In this document: piece after piece, positions 9,078 through 19,745 of the stretch | How the letters are laid out: each line of letters starts with the position of its first letter | How positions within the stretch are numbered: the first letter of the stretch is position 1 | Assembly (NCBI RefSeq): GCF_003932895.1 | Contig: NZ_RQYW01000001.1 | Coordinates: 222,380-286,379 of the forward strand | Direction: 5' to 3' | Length of the DNA stretch: 64,000 nt | From: Leptotrichia sp. OH3620_COT-345 | GTDB lineage: Bacteria > Fusobacteriota > Fusobacteriia > Fusobacteriales > Leptotrichiaceae | Position numbers and translations under genes: made by a program | The notes under the pieces: model-generated | Told to the model about the DNA's origin: nothing | What the model saw: only the letters and a program-made list of their open reading frames with translations | Databases searched by the model: none

Positions 9078-11258
9078 TTAAAATACTCCCCGTTCAAATG
9101 AATAAGGATTATAATTACCTTTTTTAGTTTTCAGACTTTTAATTACCTTTTTCACCTCATCACTATTTTCAAAAGTGAAATCAAGTCTTAATTCATCAAA
9201 ATTAAATTTTTTAATTTTATCAAGTTCCGGAATTAAATTCATCGGTTTATCGAGGTACAATTCTATATTCCCCAGATTATTTTTAAGTATTTTGTATTTA
9301 TCGTAAAACTCCCCTTTTAACTCTTTATAATCTTTATCAAATATTTTATGTTCTATGTACATTCCTTTTAAATAACCATATATTACCATCCCTATTTTTA
9401 CTTTATCAGACTTTATAAACTTCAGTTGTTTATAATTTAGTTCAGGAGAAATAAATACTGTTTCCAGATTGGAAAACTCCGAAAATAAATCTAATGTATG
9501 ATTATTAAAAACATTAAGATTCCAATCAAGACTCTGTCCTTTTATATTATTTTTTTCTCCTATTACAACTTGATATAAGTTTGAAGCTAAATTTGTATTT
9601 GTTCTTATCTCATAGGATTTATGTATATTTTTTTCCTTTGCCACATCATATTGTTTATAATATATTTTTTCTATTCCCATTTCACGGCACACCTTCTCCT
9701 GTTCATAATTAGATACAAGTGCTGAAAAAATAGGCTCTTCATTTTCTCCTTTTTGGCTTCCAAAAACATATGTTTTTTTCGGAAACGATTTTCTTTTATA
9801 TGATTCCAACAACTCTTTTTCAAGTTCAGATACACACTCTCTTTTTAGAGATTTTAACTCGCTGAATGGAATAAATGAAACTCCGTCATAATTTATTTTT
9901 ATACTGTTAAGTTCAAAAACTGTTTCTCCAAGTTCTCCTACTTTTTGGGATATCTGTTCTTCGGTAATAATTTTTTTTGCTTCCTGTTCTATAATTTTTC
10001 CTTTTTTTACAACTTCGATTTTTTCCCCATTCAAATTAAAAATAGAAAATTTTAAAATAACTTCTTTCCCTTTTTCCACTGTCAGTTCAGCATCTATAGA
10101 TGAAAACCTTTTGGAAACTTTTATATTATGTATTATCCTGTCATTAATTTCTTTTGAATAATTCTTATAAATATACTTTGTTTTTTCAGGCAGTTTTCCT
10201 ATGGAAACAATATCATTTTTTTCCGCTTTCTGAACTTTTTTACCGTTTACTGTTATTTTATTTACATATTCCCCTTCAATTTTTTCAAAATCACTGTCTA
10301 CAAACTGAACTCCGTCTCCTAATATAAGCTCATCATCTATTCTGAAATTATTACTGTTTTCAATTCTTACTCCTAAAAAATAACCGAAATTTGACGAATA
10401 TTTAAAATTCATCAGTTTATCGTCAAGATAAAAATATCCTTTGGAATAACCTCTGTTGAATAGTTTATAACTTTCTGACGGTCTCGGCTTACCTTTGATT
10501 ATATTATCATAATAACTTACAGTTTCATAGACATATTCGCTTGATTTTTTACGTCCCTCAACTTTTATCGCATTTATTCCTATATCTTTAAGTTTGTTAA
10601 TTTCTTCTATCTCGAATAGTTGGTCATTAGGACTTAAAAAATATGCTTTATTACCTTCTTCATCTTCAAATTTTTTTCTACATGAATAAGCGCACAGTCC
10701 TCTGTTTCCACTTCTTCCCCCTATAAAGCTGCTTATGTAACAATTCCCCGAATATGAAATACATAACGATCCTGATACGAAAATTTCAAGTTCTATATCA
10801 GTTTTTTCTCTTATACTTTTTATTTCTTCAAAAGAAAGCTCTCTTGCCAACACCACACGACTCAGTCCAAGTTCTTTCAGTTTATTGGCTTCTACATGGT
10901 TGGCTACGGTCATCTGAGTACTTCCGTGTAAAGCCAACTCGGGAAAATTTTCCTTTAAAAATTTCATAAATCCTAAATCTTGAACTATTACTGCATCTAT
11001 TCCATGTTCATAGATACGACTTATATTATAATATGCCGTGTCTATTTCAATATCTTTCATTAATGTATTCAATGTTATCAGAGTTTTTACCCCTCTTGAA
11101 TGAGCATAATCTATTCCATTTATTATTTCTTTTATACCTAAGTTCTGGTTATTTCTTCTTGCTCCAAATCCTTTCAATCCGAAATAGACTTCATTTGCTC
11201 CTGCTTTTATTGCCGCCTCTAACTTTTCATAGTTTCCTGCCGGTGCGACTATATTCAT
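9078..11258 (-). CDS. Peptidase U32 family protein (RlhA/YegQ-like)
   Basis: This 726-residue protein starts MNIVAPAGNYEKLEAAIKAG with AGANEVYFGLKGFGARR, the U32 TIM-barrel signature. Cysteines at GSLCISYSGNCYIS and GLCAYSCRKKF (about 168-195) form the conserved four-Cys cluster, probably an iron-sulfur site as in tRNA/rRNA hydroxylases TrhP and RlhA. NALKVEGR-like INAIKVEGRKKS is the U32 motif. The long C-terminal half corresponds to the DUF3656-type extension. Members once called collagenases are now mostly linked to RNA hydroxylation; I favour an RNA-modifying role but the substrate is not determinable. GGAGAG precedes the ATG. Confidence 0.87.
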   Translation of the reverse strand: MNIVAPAGNYEKLEAAIKAGANEVYFGLKGFGARRNNQNLGIKEIINGIDYAHSRGVKTLITLNTLMKDIEIDTAYYNISRIYEHGIDAVIVQDLGFMKFLKENFPELALHGSTQMTVANHVEANKLKELGLSRVVLARELSFEEIKSIREKTDIELEIFVSGSLCISYSGNCYISSFIGGRSGNRGLCAYSCRKKFEDEEGNKAYFLSPNDQLFEIEEINKLKDIGINAIKVEGRKKSSEYVYETVSYYDNIIKGKPRPSESYKLFNRGYSKGYFYLDDKLMNFKYSSNFGYFLGVRIENSNNFRIDDELILGDGVQFVDSDFEKIEGEYVNKITVNGKKVQKAEKNDIVSIGKLPEKTKYIYKNYSKEINDRIIHNIKVSKRFSSIDAELTVEKGKEVILKFSIFNLNGEKIEVVKKGKIIEQEAKKIITEEQISQKVGELGETVFELNSIKINYDGVSFIPFSELKSLKRECVSELEKELLESYKRKSFPKKTYVFGSQKGENEEPIFSALVSNYEQEKVCREMGIEKIYYKQYDVAKEKNIHKSYEIRTNTNLASNLYQVVIGEKNNIKGQSLDWNLNVFNNHTLDLFSEFSNLETVFISPELNYKQLKFIKSDKVKIGMVIYGYLKGMYIEHKIFDKDYKELKGEFYDKYKILKNNLGNIELYLDKPMNLIPELDKIKKFNFDELRLDFTFENSDEVKKVIKSLKTKKGNYNPYSFERGVF

Positions 11259-11414
11259 TATTTTTTCTCTCCATTTCCTGAAAATTATATTTTATACATA
11301 ATTATACAGACTTTAATAATTTTTGGCAACTAATTTTTTAACTGGACTATTTCTCTTCTTTTTTATATAATATAAATATACTTTTTGAAAAATATACTGA
11401 AAGGAACTGAATAT

Positions 11415-12014
11415 ATGAACTTTATTTCTCATAAATTAAAAAAAACAGACATCTTTTTAAATATACTTAAAAAAATCATTTTAAGTTTTATACTATTTTT
11501 ATTGTTAATATCGTGTAAATCTATAGATCCCACTTATAAATGGTACTCTGCAAAAGAAGTTATTGCAAATTCTGAAAAACTTCGACCGGGAGATATACTT
11601 GTATTATCAAAGAGAGCTTCTATTCGTTCAATGTGGGGACATGTAGCAGTTTTAAATGAAGAAAAAAAAATAGTAGAATTTCCTTCATATTCTACAGGCT
11701 ATAGCGAAAGTCCCTTATTTGTATGGCAAACCCTCAACAGGAAAGTTGCCGTTTTCAGATTAAAAGGAATAGATGATGACTATAAAACTGCATTATTTGA
11801 AGAAATAAACAAAACTGTCAACAAAACTTACGGACTGACTTTTGATAAAAACTTTGATAAAAGGTTATATTGTTCCCAATTTGTGTATCTTGTCTTTAAA
11901 AGAGCCGGAAAGAAGGTCGGAAAAAATATTGATTTAGATTCTAATGGCGGAGGATGGGTAATGCCTTTTGATATAATGAGATCTCCTTTACTTGAAAATG
12001 TGATACTGAATTAA
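11415..12014 (+). CDS. YiiX/NlpC-P60-like lipoprotein hydrolase
   Basis: The ATG at 11415 is preceded by AAAGGA and is preferred over an in-frame TTG at 11385. The 199-residue product has an N-terminal hydrophobic stretch ending in the lipobox LISC (LLLISCKSID), so it is probably membrane-anchored. The mature part has LRPGDILVLS, MWGHVAVL and LYCSQFVYLVFK; the His and Cys are the expected catalytic pair of the permuted papain-like YiiX/YebB (DUF830) group. Such enzymes cleave peptide or acyl bonds in the envelope. It is a monocistronic gene convergent with the autotransporter, separated by a shared terminator. Confidence 0.78.
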   Translation: MNFISHKLKKTDIFLNILKKIILSFILFLLLISCKSIDPTYKWYSAKEVIANSEKLRPGDILVLSKRASIRSMWGHVAVLNEEKKIVEFPSYSTGYSESPLFVWQTLNRKVAVFRLKGIDDDYKTALFEEINKTVNKTYGLTFDKNFDKRLYCSQFVYLVFKRAGKKVGKNIDLDSNGGGWVMPFDIMRSPLLENVILN

Positions 12015-12164
12015 TCCATTATTGAGCTAAAAAGTTTTTTATAAAACAAAAATATTTACTTGATAAATTTACATAAAAACTCAAAATAAAGTTATTTCAT
12101 GATATAGAAAATATTTAATTTTCAAATGTATATATTTATTATTTTATAAAAATAAACATTTACT

Positions 12165-12204
12165 TTATAAAAAACGGGAACTTCAACATTCCCGTTTTTT
12201 ATAA
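12165..12204. terminator. Bidirectional intrinsic terminator
   Basis: A 16-bp perfect inverted repeat (12165-12180 and 12189-12204, GC core ACGGGAA/TTCCCGT) with an 8-base loop has A/T tracts on both sides. It can end both the plus-strand lipoprotein transcript and the minus-strand autotransporter transcript. Confidence 0.85.
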
Positions 12205-12280
12205 ATTATCACGAATAATAATTTTTATTATACATCAGATTTTTTCTTCATTCAAATTCAGATTTCATGGTTTCCTACAT

Positions 12281-15200
12281 TTAGTAAATAGCTCTGAATC
12301 CTATTCCTCCTCTTATATTTTTACCCTTTGTATCGTAACCTCCGTTTATTGTTATTCCGAAGTTTTTATTTTCGAGCCCTATGTTCAATTCCGTCTTGAA
12401 ATTCCCTTTTTTATTGTCCTTTTCTCCTTTAAATCTGTATGAACCGGCACTAGTATAATTTACTCTGAATTTTGTTTCTCCTTCAGTAACTTTACCTAAT
12501 TCCGCTTCATAACTCATTCCTAACGAAGTTACAAATGTCGATTTTACTGCTACAGGCTGTTTATAAGTCAGAATAACTCCTGCTTGAGGCTTAATTGAGA
12601 AATATTTGCCATCTTCAATTGCCAAACGTAAAACACCTCTTTTTTCCTTAATATCATCATGACGTCCATATTCCATTTTCAGACTTCCATAAGGTGTAAA
12701 AGTAAATCTCTCACTCAAACGAATATTTTTAACAAATTCATTTTTCATAGCAATACCGTAACTTGTGTAATTTCCCTGTGCTTCATAAATAGTATCAACA
12801 TTAAGGAATCTTCTCTTCATTTCACTATGTCCTACAAATCCTTCACCTGAAATCGTCCAGATATTATCTTTTTTATTTCCAAACGGTATAGATTTATATA
12901 TTCCTACTTTAAGCATTAGAGTCTTTTCTTCAGAACTTCCTATATCTTTAAGTTTGAAAGTATTATGTAATGCCCCTGCATACCAACCTGAAGCATCATT
13001 TTTCTTAACGGTTTCTCTTTGATTTATATATGCAACTCCGTAAGCATTACTCTTATGATTATGTATCTGAGCTGATTTTGTCTTGTATTCATCACGATTA
13101 CCGAACGATATTATTTTATTTATATTTTTGGAACCGTTTCTCCAGTTTCTCAGATTATCAAGTTCTTTGTCTAAAGTGGAACTTGTCATATAAATTCTTT
13201 GACGGGCATTAATATATTGTCTACCTAAAGCTTCATCTACAGCTTGTGCCCATAATTTAGCTTCACCGTCACCGATTGCATTCAATTTATTGAAATAAAG
13301 TTTTTCAGGAGAATTTACTTCATTTTCACTGTATCTTTGTTCCAATCCATCAAGGAAATTATATATATTTTTATCTCCTTTTTTTGCATAGTCCGTATAA
13401 GGAATTTTTGCCATTACGAAAGTATCATCATTCTGATTATTAGGATCTCCTATATCAATTGATCCTATCCAATGATAGGCCCCTGAAACAAATGAACTTT
13501 TTCCAAAACTATATTCCGGATAATCACGTCTGATTTTTGAAACTATTTCTGCAGGAACTCTTATAACTTTTTCACGTGTTAAGTCAGCCAATTCCGCACC
13601 AAACATTATATTTACTTTATTTTCAGTATTTTGAATTGGTCTTCCCGGATTATTAAATAAATTATTTAATCCACGAATAGCATTAGTACGTCCTAAGGTA
13701 TCTATATAAATACCGAGATTGGAAATATAATAATTTTTTCCGGCTGCATCTATATTTGCCGCAACGTCATGTATTCTCTGTTCAATTCCATTTATAACAA
13801 CTCCACCTATCAATCCTATACCGGGATTACCTTTTATTATTACACTTCCCAATCTGTTTGACGGATCATAAGATATATTTGAAGCATACTTATCATCAGC
13901 CGATATTGTACCTATATTTCCTGTATGGGGGTTTACTCCGTTTATGACATCTCCGTTGGTTAAACTTATTGATTGACCGTCAATAGTAGTATTCTTACCT
14001 TCTAAAATTACTCCTTTTGATTTATTTCCTGTAATAGTCATATTTCCGTAATTTTTAATAACACCGTTTTTAATATATACTCCGGCACTTTCATCTGCAT
14101 TTATTTCTATATTATTATAATTTACAAAAGTTGCATCTTTAATAACTACACCTGTCATTCCTTTAATATAAGAATTTCCTGCATAATTTCCTGCTGTTTT
14201 AATTGTACCGTAGTTATATCCTGTAGCTCCATCCGCCACATATATCCCTGTCATTCCGTCAATCATATTTGAGGCTGAAGCAACTGATGCATCAAGAATT
14301 ATTGTACCGTTATTTCTTACTACCGTTCCGATACCTCTGCCATACATACCTATACTTCTATTTCCACTAACAGTGATTGTACCGTTATTTTCCAAGTTAA
14401 TATTTGTACCTTCCGCAGCCATACCGATTGAATATCTTTCAGTAGTTTTATTTGAAATACCTATATTGATATTATTAGTATTTAAAGCATATCCTCCATT
14501 ACCTGTCATTAATATACCTACATTTTGTAATCCTTTTTCAACGGTTTCACTTGTATTATTTGTAATATTCAAATTAATAGCCGAATTATTTGTTATATTT
14601 GCAGTATCTTTACCATATAAAGCCACATTATTGGAGCCTTCAGCTGATATAGCCGTATTATTTGTTACTATAGCTGTTCTTCCGTTACCTCTGGCATAGA
14701 TATAAATACTCTCTGAACCTAATTTTGCTTCGGCTCCTGCTAAAGGATTGCTATATGTTCCGTTTTCAACAGCATATGCTATTGCTTCATTTCCGATTAC
14801 TGTCGGTGTAATTCCGTTATTTACTATATTTGAATTTACAGCATACACTCCTGCACCTTTATTTCCTATTTTCAATGTTGTTCCGGTAAGATTTATCGTT
14901 CCTCCGTCTTTCTGATACACACCTGTACTGTTATCTCCTATAGTTTCAATTGTTACCGCTCCTAAATTTGTTGTTCCGTTTATATGAACGATACCTGCAC
15001 CTTCTTTTCCTGAAATAATTTTTCCGCCATTTACATTTATTGTGGAATTTCCCGTAACACCATTATTTAATACATATATTCCTGCACCGCCATTTTTAGC
15101 ACTTACATCAATTTTACCACTATTGACAGTTACATTTGATGTTCTACCCGCCGTTTTATTTAAGGCGATTATTCCGTACCCTGCTGAAGTATTATTTCCT

Positions 15201-18200
15201 GTAGCGATTATATTACCGCTACTTGTAATGTTTATATCTCCGTCTTCAGTTCCTGATAATTTATTCAATCCATATATACCAGTTCCATTGTTTCCTACTG
15301 TAATATCTCCTGAATTTGTAATAATTGTGGAACGTGTTCCCAGTATACCTACGCCGTTATCGGTAGTATTTAAAATAGTTCCGTTATTTATAACCGTACC
15401 CAAGTCAGTTACAATAGCTATAGTATCACCGACAATATTTCCGTCTGTGGAATTTTCTTTAATAATAATATTTCCATCATTTTTAACTGTAATATCTCCT
15501 GAAACTCCACCTCCACTGATAGATTTAGGATTTATTTGAGCTATAACATATTGGTCTCCATTTGCAAATTTTTCACCTTCATTAGTTGCATTATTTATGT
15601 TACTTATAGTCTTTCCGATTAAAATATTTACATTTGAAGCTATATAATCAATAGCGGCAAAAACATTATTAGGAGAATTCAAAGCAACATCGTCATTTAT
15701 ATTAAATGTACCGCCTTTCAGTGTTATATATTTAAAATTTCCTGAAGCCGGATCAATTGCTATTCCGCTGTTAGGTAAAGCTATGGTATTTTTTATATTT
15801 GTTATATCTGAAGCCGACACCACAGCATTTGAACCTGCATCTATAAGAAACAGTCTTGCCCCGTCTTCTAATTTCAGAGTCATTTTATTTCCTGAAGCAC
15901 CGGAAATATTACTTAAAACATCATTTATATTCCAATAAGGTGCGGCATTATTATTTTGCTTTAAAATAAATGCAAGTCCGTTATTTTTTATTAATGCATT
16001 TACTCCGGCTCCTATAATATTTATTTTCCCTGTAGCTCTGTATATATTAGGTATGACAGGATTACTGTAATTATAGAACAGTAAGCCCCCTGCTCCTACT
16101 GTAATATCGCTATTTTGAATATTTATCGTTGTTTTATCTACGCCGTTGCTTGAATTTTCTGCATAAAGAGCTGCCGCTCCACCTTCTACTTTAATATTTG
16201 CCTTTGTTCCGTCAACAGCTTCTTTAATTACAGTTGTAGAAGCTCCGTTACCTGTACCGTTACTATGAGCATAATTAGTATAAATACCTACTGAACCTGC
16301 ACCTTTAGCATTTATTTCTCCACCTTCCATTGTAAAATTACCGAAGTTGGCAACTCCTATATTTCCTTCTGTTTCAATATTAATTTTGGAGGTTTTCCCT
16401 GTTTTTCCGGTTCCTTTAGTATTTATTCCTGAAACTCCGTTTATAGTTACATTATCAGCGGAATTTATCAACAAACCTACATTATTTTTACTTACCGTAT
16501 TAATATTTATAGTCCCGTTATTTTCAGCATATCCTATCTGATAGAAGTTTGCATTGGCAGAAGGTTCTGTATAATCTATTTCATCATCGGCAGTCCATAA
16601 AACTCCGTCAGCTCCGGCATTTCTGATATATGACTGCTTTAATGCGGTTGCCATTCCGTAATTTCCGTTTTCTGTAGTTTTATCATTATCTTTAATATTG
16701 ATTGTTCCTTCATTTATAACTTGAGCATTACCTCCACTGGCAAGCATACCGACATTTTTATCTCCTGTTTCAATATCAATTACCGCTGCACTTGTATTGA
16801 TACCTTTCTGAGTACCAAGTTTAGTTGTTATTCCTTTAGTATCAATTCCGTCAAATATTTTTCCGTTAATATTTTTAGGATGCCCTTTTGCACTATAAGT
16901 AACATAAGTATACTGATAAGTATTGTTATCACGATATACTTCTATATATGTCTGATTATCCTGAATAATACCGCTGTCTATTCTTATACCTACATTACCT
17001 TTCGCAATATCATCATATTTTGTATCATTTATTATATTTGTTTTTATAGATATATTACCGCTTGAAGTAAAAGTATCATTAAATGCGGTTTGTAAAAACA
17101 TTCCGCTGTTATTATTTCCTGCGATATTTATAGTTCCTTTATTTTGAATCATATTACCTGCAACAATAGGTTTAGGAGAAGTTTTTGTAATACTCGGGTC
17201 TACCGTTCCGTCCGGTTTTATATAGCCTTTTATAGGACCGAATAAATTTATTTCTGTGTAATTCTTTCCTGACTGTTTTCCGTCTTCAAGTACTGCCATA
17301 CCTGCCGAATATCCTGCCTTATCTTCATTATCTTCATCATATCCCGCAACGTTTATTACCCCTCCCGTATCATTTATTACCGAGGAATTTTTATAATCTA
17401 CTCCTGAAGATATTTTTATACCGTAACTTTTTGCTCCCATCGTCGTAATCGTTCCTTTATTTTCAACATTTACAGTTACCGGTTTTTTTTCTACAAGATA
17501 TTCAAAAACATGAAAATTCATTCCGTTTATTTCTTCACTTCTAAATTCCCAAGGACGAGGTTCTTTTATTACATGTGAATATGGACTGTATATCTGTATT
17601 CCTATAGAATCATTCCCTCTAAAATCAATAGTTCCACTTTGATTTGCAAGTCTGTATTTATTATCCGGACCTAAATTATCTTCTCCGTCTTCACGAGTAA
17701 GTATAAGTCCGACTTTTCCTCCGATATATCCCTCTGCATTACGATAAAATTCCTTTGCACGTCCTGAAGCGACAGTTATATTCAGCTGTGCAGTACCGAA
17801 CCCTCCTTTTACGGTATCTTCTCTTATACTTGAGCTTTCTACTCTATCATGTCCGTCATAATTGGTATCTGCTTGCCAATCGTATATTCCTAAATCAAGA
17901 AAAACTTTTTCTCCTTTATCAATTTCGTTATTACCGTTTGTATCTCCGCTTGTGTTTACATTCTGACGTGAGAAACTTATAACATCTTCACCTTTATCCG
18001 ATATGATCCCGTTATTTTCCAACTTTCTTGTTTTTGCTCCTATTGCGTCATATTGTACTTCCAATCCGATAGTTAAAGGACCTTCCAAACTTAATGTCGC
18101 ATTATTGACAATGGACCCGCCTCCTGTAACATTATCCAAAGTGGCAAAACGGCTTCCTCCTACATAAAATGCCTGTGTATTAAACGGTCTATTCATATAT

Positions 18201-19492
18201 TTTTCATAGTTTTTATTAGTAAGAGGACCTATTCCGGCTACTAATCCAGCTATCCACGGATTAAAATTATTTGTAGGCATATTATCCAACTGATTTATCG
18301 AACTTATTTTATGACTTGTATCTACTGTCAAGTCAACTGCTGTTCCCGGATTATTTGTATCAGCCTGTACATCAAGATATGTTGTAAAAAGTCTCCATTG
18401 TCCTTTTCTTGTAGGCGAAAGAATATTCCACGAATAAATAAGACTCGGTTGACTGTTATTTGTCATTCCGTTTGCACTTGTACTTTTAGTTTGATAAATA
18501 CTTTCAGAATAAATTCCTTCAATATTTGGAGAATCATTGTTAAAATGTCTATATCCTGCATATCCGTCATATCCGTTATCATATTTCCCATTTCCGTCAA
18601 AATCGGCAAATCCATATTTTTCCATAATACCTGTTAATTGATTAATAGCTTCTCCTTCAAAAGCTTCATTTTGCCATAAACAATTATTAGCCATATCATT
18701 ACAATATGCTCCTAAATCAATGTTAAATATTTCTGCCGTTCCCGGAGCGGAAGGTCTACTTACATTTACACTGTAATTAACTGTAGGTGCACCTATTACA
18801 GGCGGTTGAGCGGGATTAATCATAGGTGAATGAGGAGTACGACTTATTTCTTTCGGTACTACATTTGCATTTACATTGGCAATCAGAGGAAGTTCGTCAA
18901 GAATTCTCAAATCAGCAAATCCTTCACCGTTTATGCTTCGATTATCCAACATAACAGATGAAGCCGATTTCAAATCATATAGATTATTCGGATTGATTAT
19001 ATGCTTTGCAAGATTAAAGAAAAATTCATTTCCTCTTCCTATATATCTGTCCAAATTATTGGAACGTAAATAAACTCCGTAATAAGGATAAACTTTACTT
19101 TTATCGTTTTCTCCTTTATAAGTACCTTTCCATTTGTTGTATGTATATCCTATACCGAACTGCCATGAACTCCATGGAGATTTAACAACATGATCTCCTT
19201 CTTCCATTAACTGGATAAGTTCAAGATTGGCATTTCTCAGAAGTTTGTTATTCTCAATTTTTGCCTGTCTGAACATATTTTTCATATCCACTATAGATGT
19301 ACTCAGCTCTTTTCTTGTACGATTTATATTATTTTCAGTATTTTTTAACTGAGAAGAAGTTAACCCGTCAGAAAATGCAAATACTCCCATTAAAAGAAAA
19401 CTTAAAAAAAATTCTCTTGTATATTTAACATTTTTATTTCTTTTAGTAAACTGCTTTAATACTTTTTCCAAATTTTTTAAATTATTAGCCAT
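12281..19492 (-). CDS. Giant autotransporter (type Va) adhesin-like protein
   Basis: This 2403-residue protein has a long N-terminal leader with a hydrophobic core near residues 27-42 (FFLSFLLMGVFAFSDG), a predicted coiled coil (about 45-95) and the WQFGIGYTYNKWKG segment found in Leptotrichia-type autotransporter-associated N-terminal domains. The passenger (about 430-1950) is made of short repeats rich in N, G, T and I (NNGTI, GVGIY and similar), typical of a right-handed beta-helix. The C-terminal ~300 residues alternate hydrophobic and polar residues and end GGIGFRAIY, as expected for a beta-barrel with a terminal aromatic. Calcium-loop-like motifs occur at about 297-309 and 515-545. The ATG follows AAGGAG. 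A small secreted peptide gene lies 34 bp upstream. Role in adhesion is inferred from class. Confidence 0.9.
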   Translation of the reverse strand: MANNLKNLEKVLKQFTKRNKNVKYTREFFLSFLLMGVFAFSDGLTSSQLKNTENNINRTRKELSTSIVDMKNMFRQAKIENNKLLRNANLELIQLMEEGDHVVKSPWSSWQFGIGYTYNKWKGTYKGENDKSKVYPYYGVYLRSNNLDRYIGRGNEFFFNLAKHIINPNNLYDLKSASSVMLDNRSINGEGFADLRILDELPLIANVNANVVPKEISRTPHSPMINPAQPPVIGAPTVNYSVNVSRPSAPGTAEIFNIDLGAYCNDMANNCLWQNEAFEGEAINQLTGIMEKYGFADFDGNGKYDNGYDGYAGYRHFNNDSPNIEGIYSESIYQTKSTSANGMTNNSQPSLIYSWNILSPTRKGQWRLFTTYLDVQADTNNPGTAVDLTVDTSHKISSINQLDNMPTNNFNPWIAGLVAGIGPLTNKNYEKYMNRPFNTQAFYVGGSRFATLDNVTGGGSIVNNATLSLEGPLTIGLEVQYDAIGAKTRKLENNGIISDKGEDVISFSRQNVNTSGDTNGNNEIDKGEKVFLDLGIYDWQADTNYDGHDRVESSSIREDTVKGGFGTAQLNITVASGRAKEFYRNAEGYIGGKVGLILTREDGEDNLGPDNKYRLANQSGTIDFRGNDSIGIQIYSPYSHVIKEPRPWEFRSEEINGMNFHVFEYLVEKKPVTVNVENKGTITTMGAKSYGIKISSGVDYKNSSVINDTGGVINVAGYDEDNEDKAGYSAGMAVLEDGKQSGKNYTEINLFGPIKGYIKPDGTVDPSITKTSPKPIVAGNMIQNKGTINIAGNNNSGMFLQTAFNDTFTSSGNISIKTNIINDTKYDDIAKGNVGIRIDSGIIQDNQTYIEVYRDNNTYQYTYVTYSAKGHPKNINGKIFDGIDTKGITTKLGTQKGINTSAAVIDIETGDKNVGMLASGGNAQVINEGTINIKDNDKTTENGNYGMATALKQSYIRNAGADGVLWTADDEIDYTEPSANANFYQIGYAENNGTININTVSKNNVGLLINSADNVTINGVSGINTKGTGKTGKTSKINIETEGNIGVANFGNFTMEGGEINAKGAGSVGIYTNYAHSNGTGNGASTTVIKEAVDGTKANIKVEGGAAALYAENSSNGVDKTTINIQNSDITVGAGGLLFYNYSNPVIPNIYRATGKINIIGAGVNALIKNNGLAFILKQNNNAAPYWNINDVLSNISGASGNKMTLKLEDGARLFLIDAGSNAVVSASDITNIKNTIALPNSGIAIDPASGNFKYITLKGGTFNINDDVALNSPNNVFAAIDYIASNVNILIGKTISNINNATNEGEKFANGDQYVIAQINPKSISGGGVSGDITVKNDGNIIIKENSTDGNIVGDTIAIVTDLGTVINNGTILNTTDNGVGILGTRSTIITNSGDITVGNNGTGIYGLNKLSGTEDGDINITSSGNIIATGNNTSAGYGIIALNKTAGRTSNVTVNSGKIDVSAKNGGAGIYVLNNGVTGNSTINVNGGKIISGKEGAGIVHINGTTNLGAVTIETIGDNSTGVYQKDGGTINLTGTTLKIGNKGAGVYAVNSNIVNNGITPTVIGNEAIAYAVENGTYSNPLAGAEAKLGSESIYIYARGNGRTAIVTNNTAISAEGSNNVALYGKDTANITNNSAINLNITNNTSETVEKGLQNVGILMTGNGGYALNTNNINIGISNKTTERYSIGMAAEGTNINLENNGTITVSGNRSIGMYGRGIGTVVRNNGTIILDASVASASNMIDGMTGIYVADGATGYNYGTIKTAGNYAGNSYIKGMTGVVIKDATFVNYNNIEINADESAGVYIKNGVIKNYGNMTITGNKSKGVILEGKNTTIDGQSISLTNGDVINGVNPHTGNIGTISADDKYASNISYDPSNRLGSVIIKGNPGIGLIGGVVINGIEQRIHDVAANIDAAGKNYYISNLGIYIDTLGRTNAIRGLNNLFNNPGRPIQNTENKVNIMFGAELADLTREKVIRVPAEIVSKIRRDYPEYSFGKSSFVSGAYHWIGSIDIGDPNNQNDDTFVMAKIPYTDYAKKGDKNIYNFLDGLEQRYSENEVNSPEKLYFNKLNAIGDGEAKLWAQAVDEALGRQYINARQRIYMTSSTLDKELDNLRNWRNGSKNINKIISFGNRDEYKTKSAQIHNHKSNAYGVAYINQRETVKKNDASGWYAGALHNTFKLKDIGSSEEKTLMLKVGIYKSIPFGNKKDNIWTISGEGFVGHSEMKRRFLNVDTIYEAQGNYTSYGIAMKNEFVKNIRLSERFTFTPYGSLKMEYGRHDDIKEKRGVLRLAIEDGKYFSIKPQAGVILTYKQPVAVKSTFVTSLGMSYEAELGKVTEGETKFRVNYTSAGSYRFKGEKDNKKGNFKTELNIGLENKNFGITINGGYDTKGKNIRGGIGFRAIY

Positions 19493-19526
19493 TATAACTC
19501 CTTATAAAATAATATTTCATATTCTT

Positions 19527-19730
19527 TTATTGAGGCATCGGTTCTTGCGGTACACATTCAAGCCAAAATCCACTTTCATCTCTTCCACAATATTTTCTAA
19601 ATCCGGCATCACTATTTTCTGTTCTTGTAAGTCCTTTTTTATCTCTTGCAGCTTTATTGCTTCTTCCCGCTGCAAAAGATATTCCTGCAACTATTAATAA
19701 TAACATCATTAAAACTTTCAAATTTTTCAT
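19527..19730 (-). CDS. Small secreted cysteine-containing peptide upstream of the autotransporter
   Basis: The 67-residue product starts MKNLKVLMMLLLIVAGISFAAG, a good signal peptide with probable cleavage after SFA or FAAG. The mature part of about 46 residues is polar and has two cysteines (Cys48 and Cys59) that could form a disulfide in the periplasm, with an acidic/proline-rich tail ending PQEPMPQ. I do not recognise a family. AAGGAGATGA precedes the ATG, and the next gene, 34 bp on, is the autotransporter, so cotranscription is likely. A role in autotransporter assembly or a free secreted peptide are both guesses. Confidence 0.7.
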   Translation of the reverse strand: MKNLKVLMMLLLIVAGISFAAGRSNKAARDKKGLTRTENSDAGFRKYCGRDESGFWLECVPQEPMPQ

Positions 19731-19745
19731 AAATAAATCATCTCC

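Noticed and set aside
14373..15539. Long plus-strand open frames opposite the autotransporter gene (also near 16347, 16721 and 18311)
   Set aside because: They are antisense shadows of the repetitive passenger; composition is proline/valine-rich low complexity with no ribosome sites.
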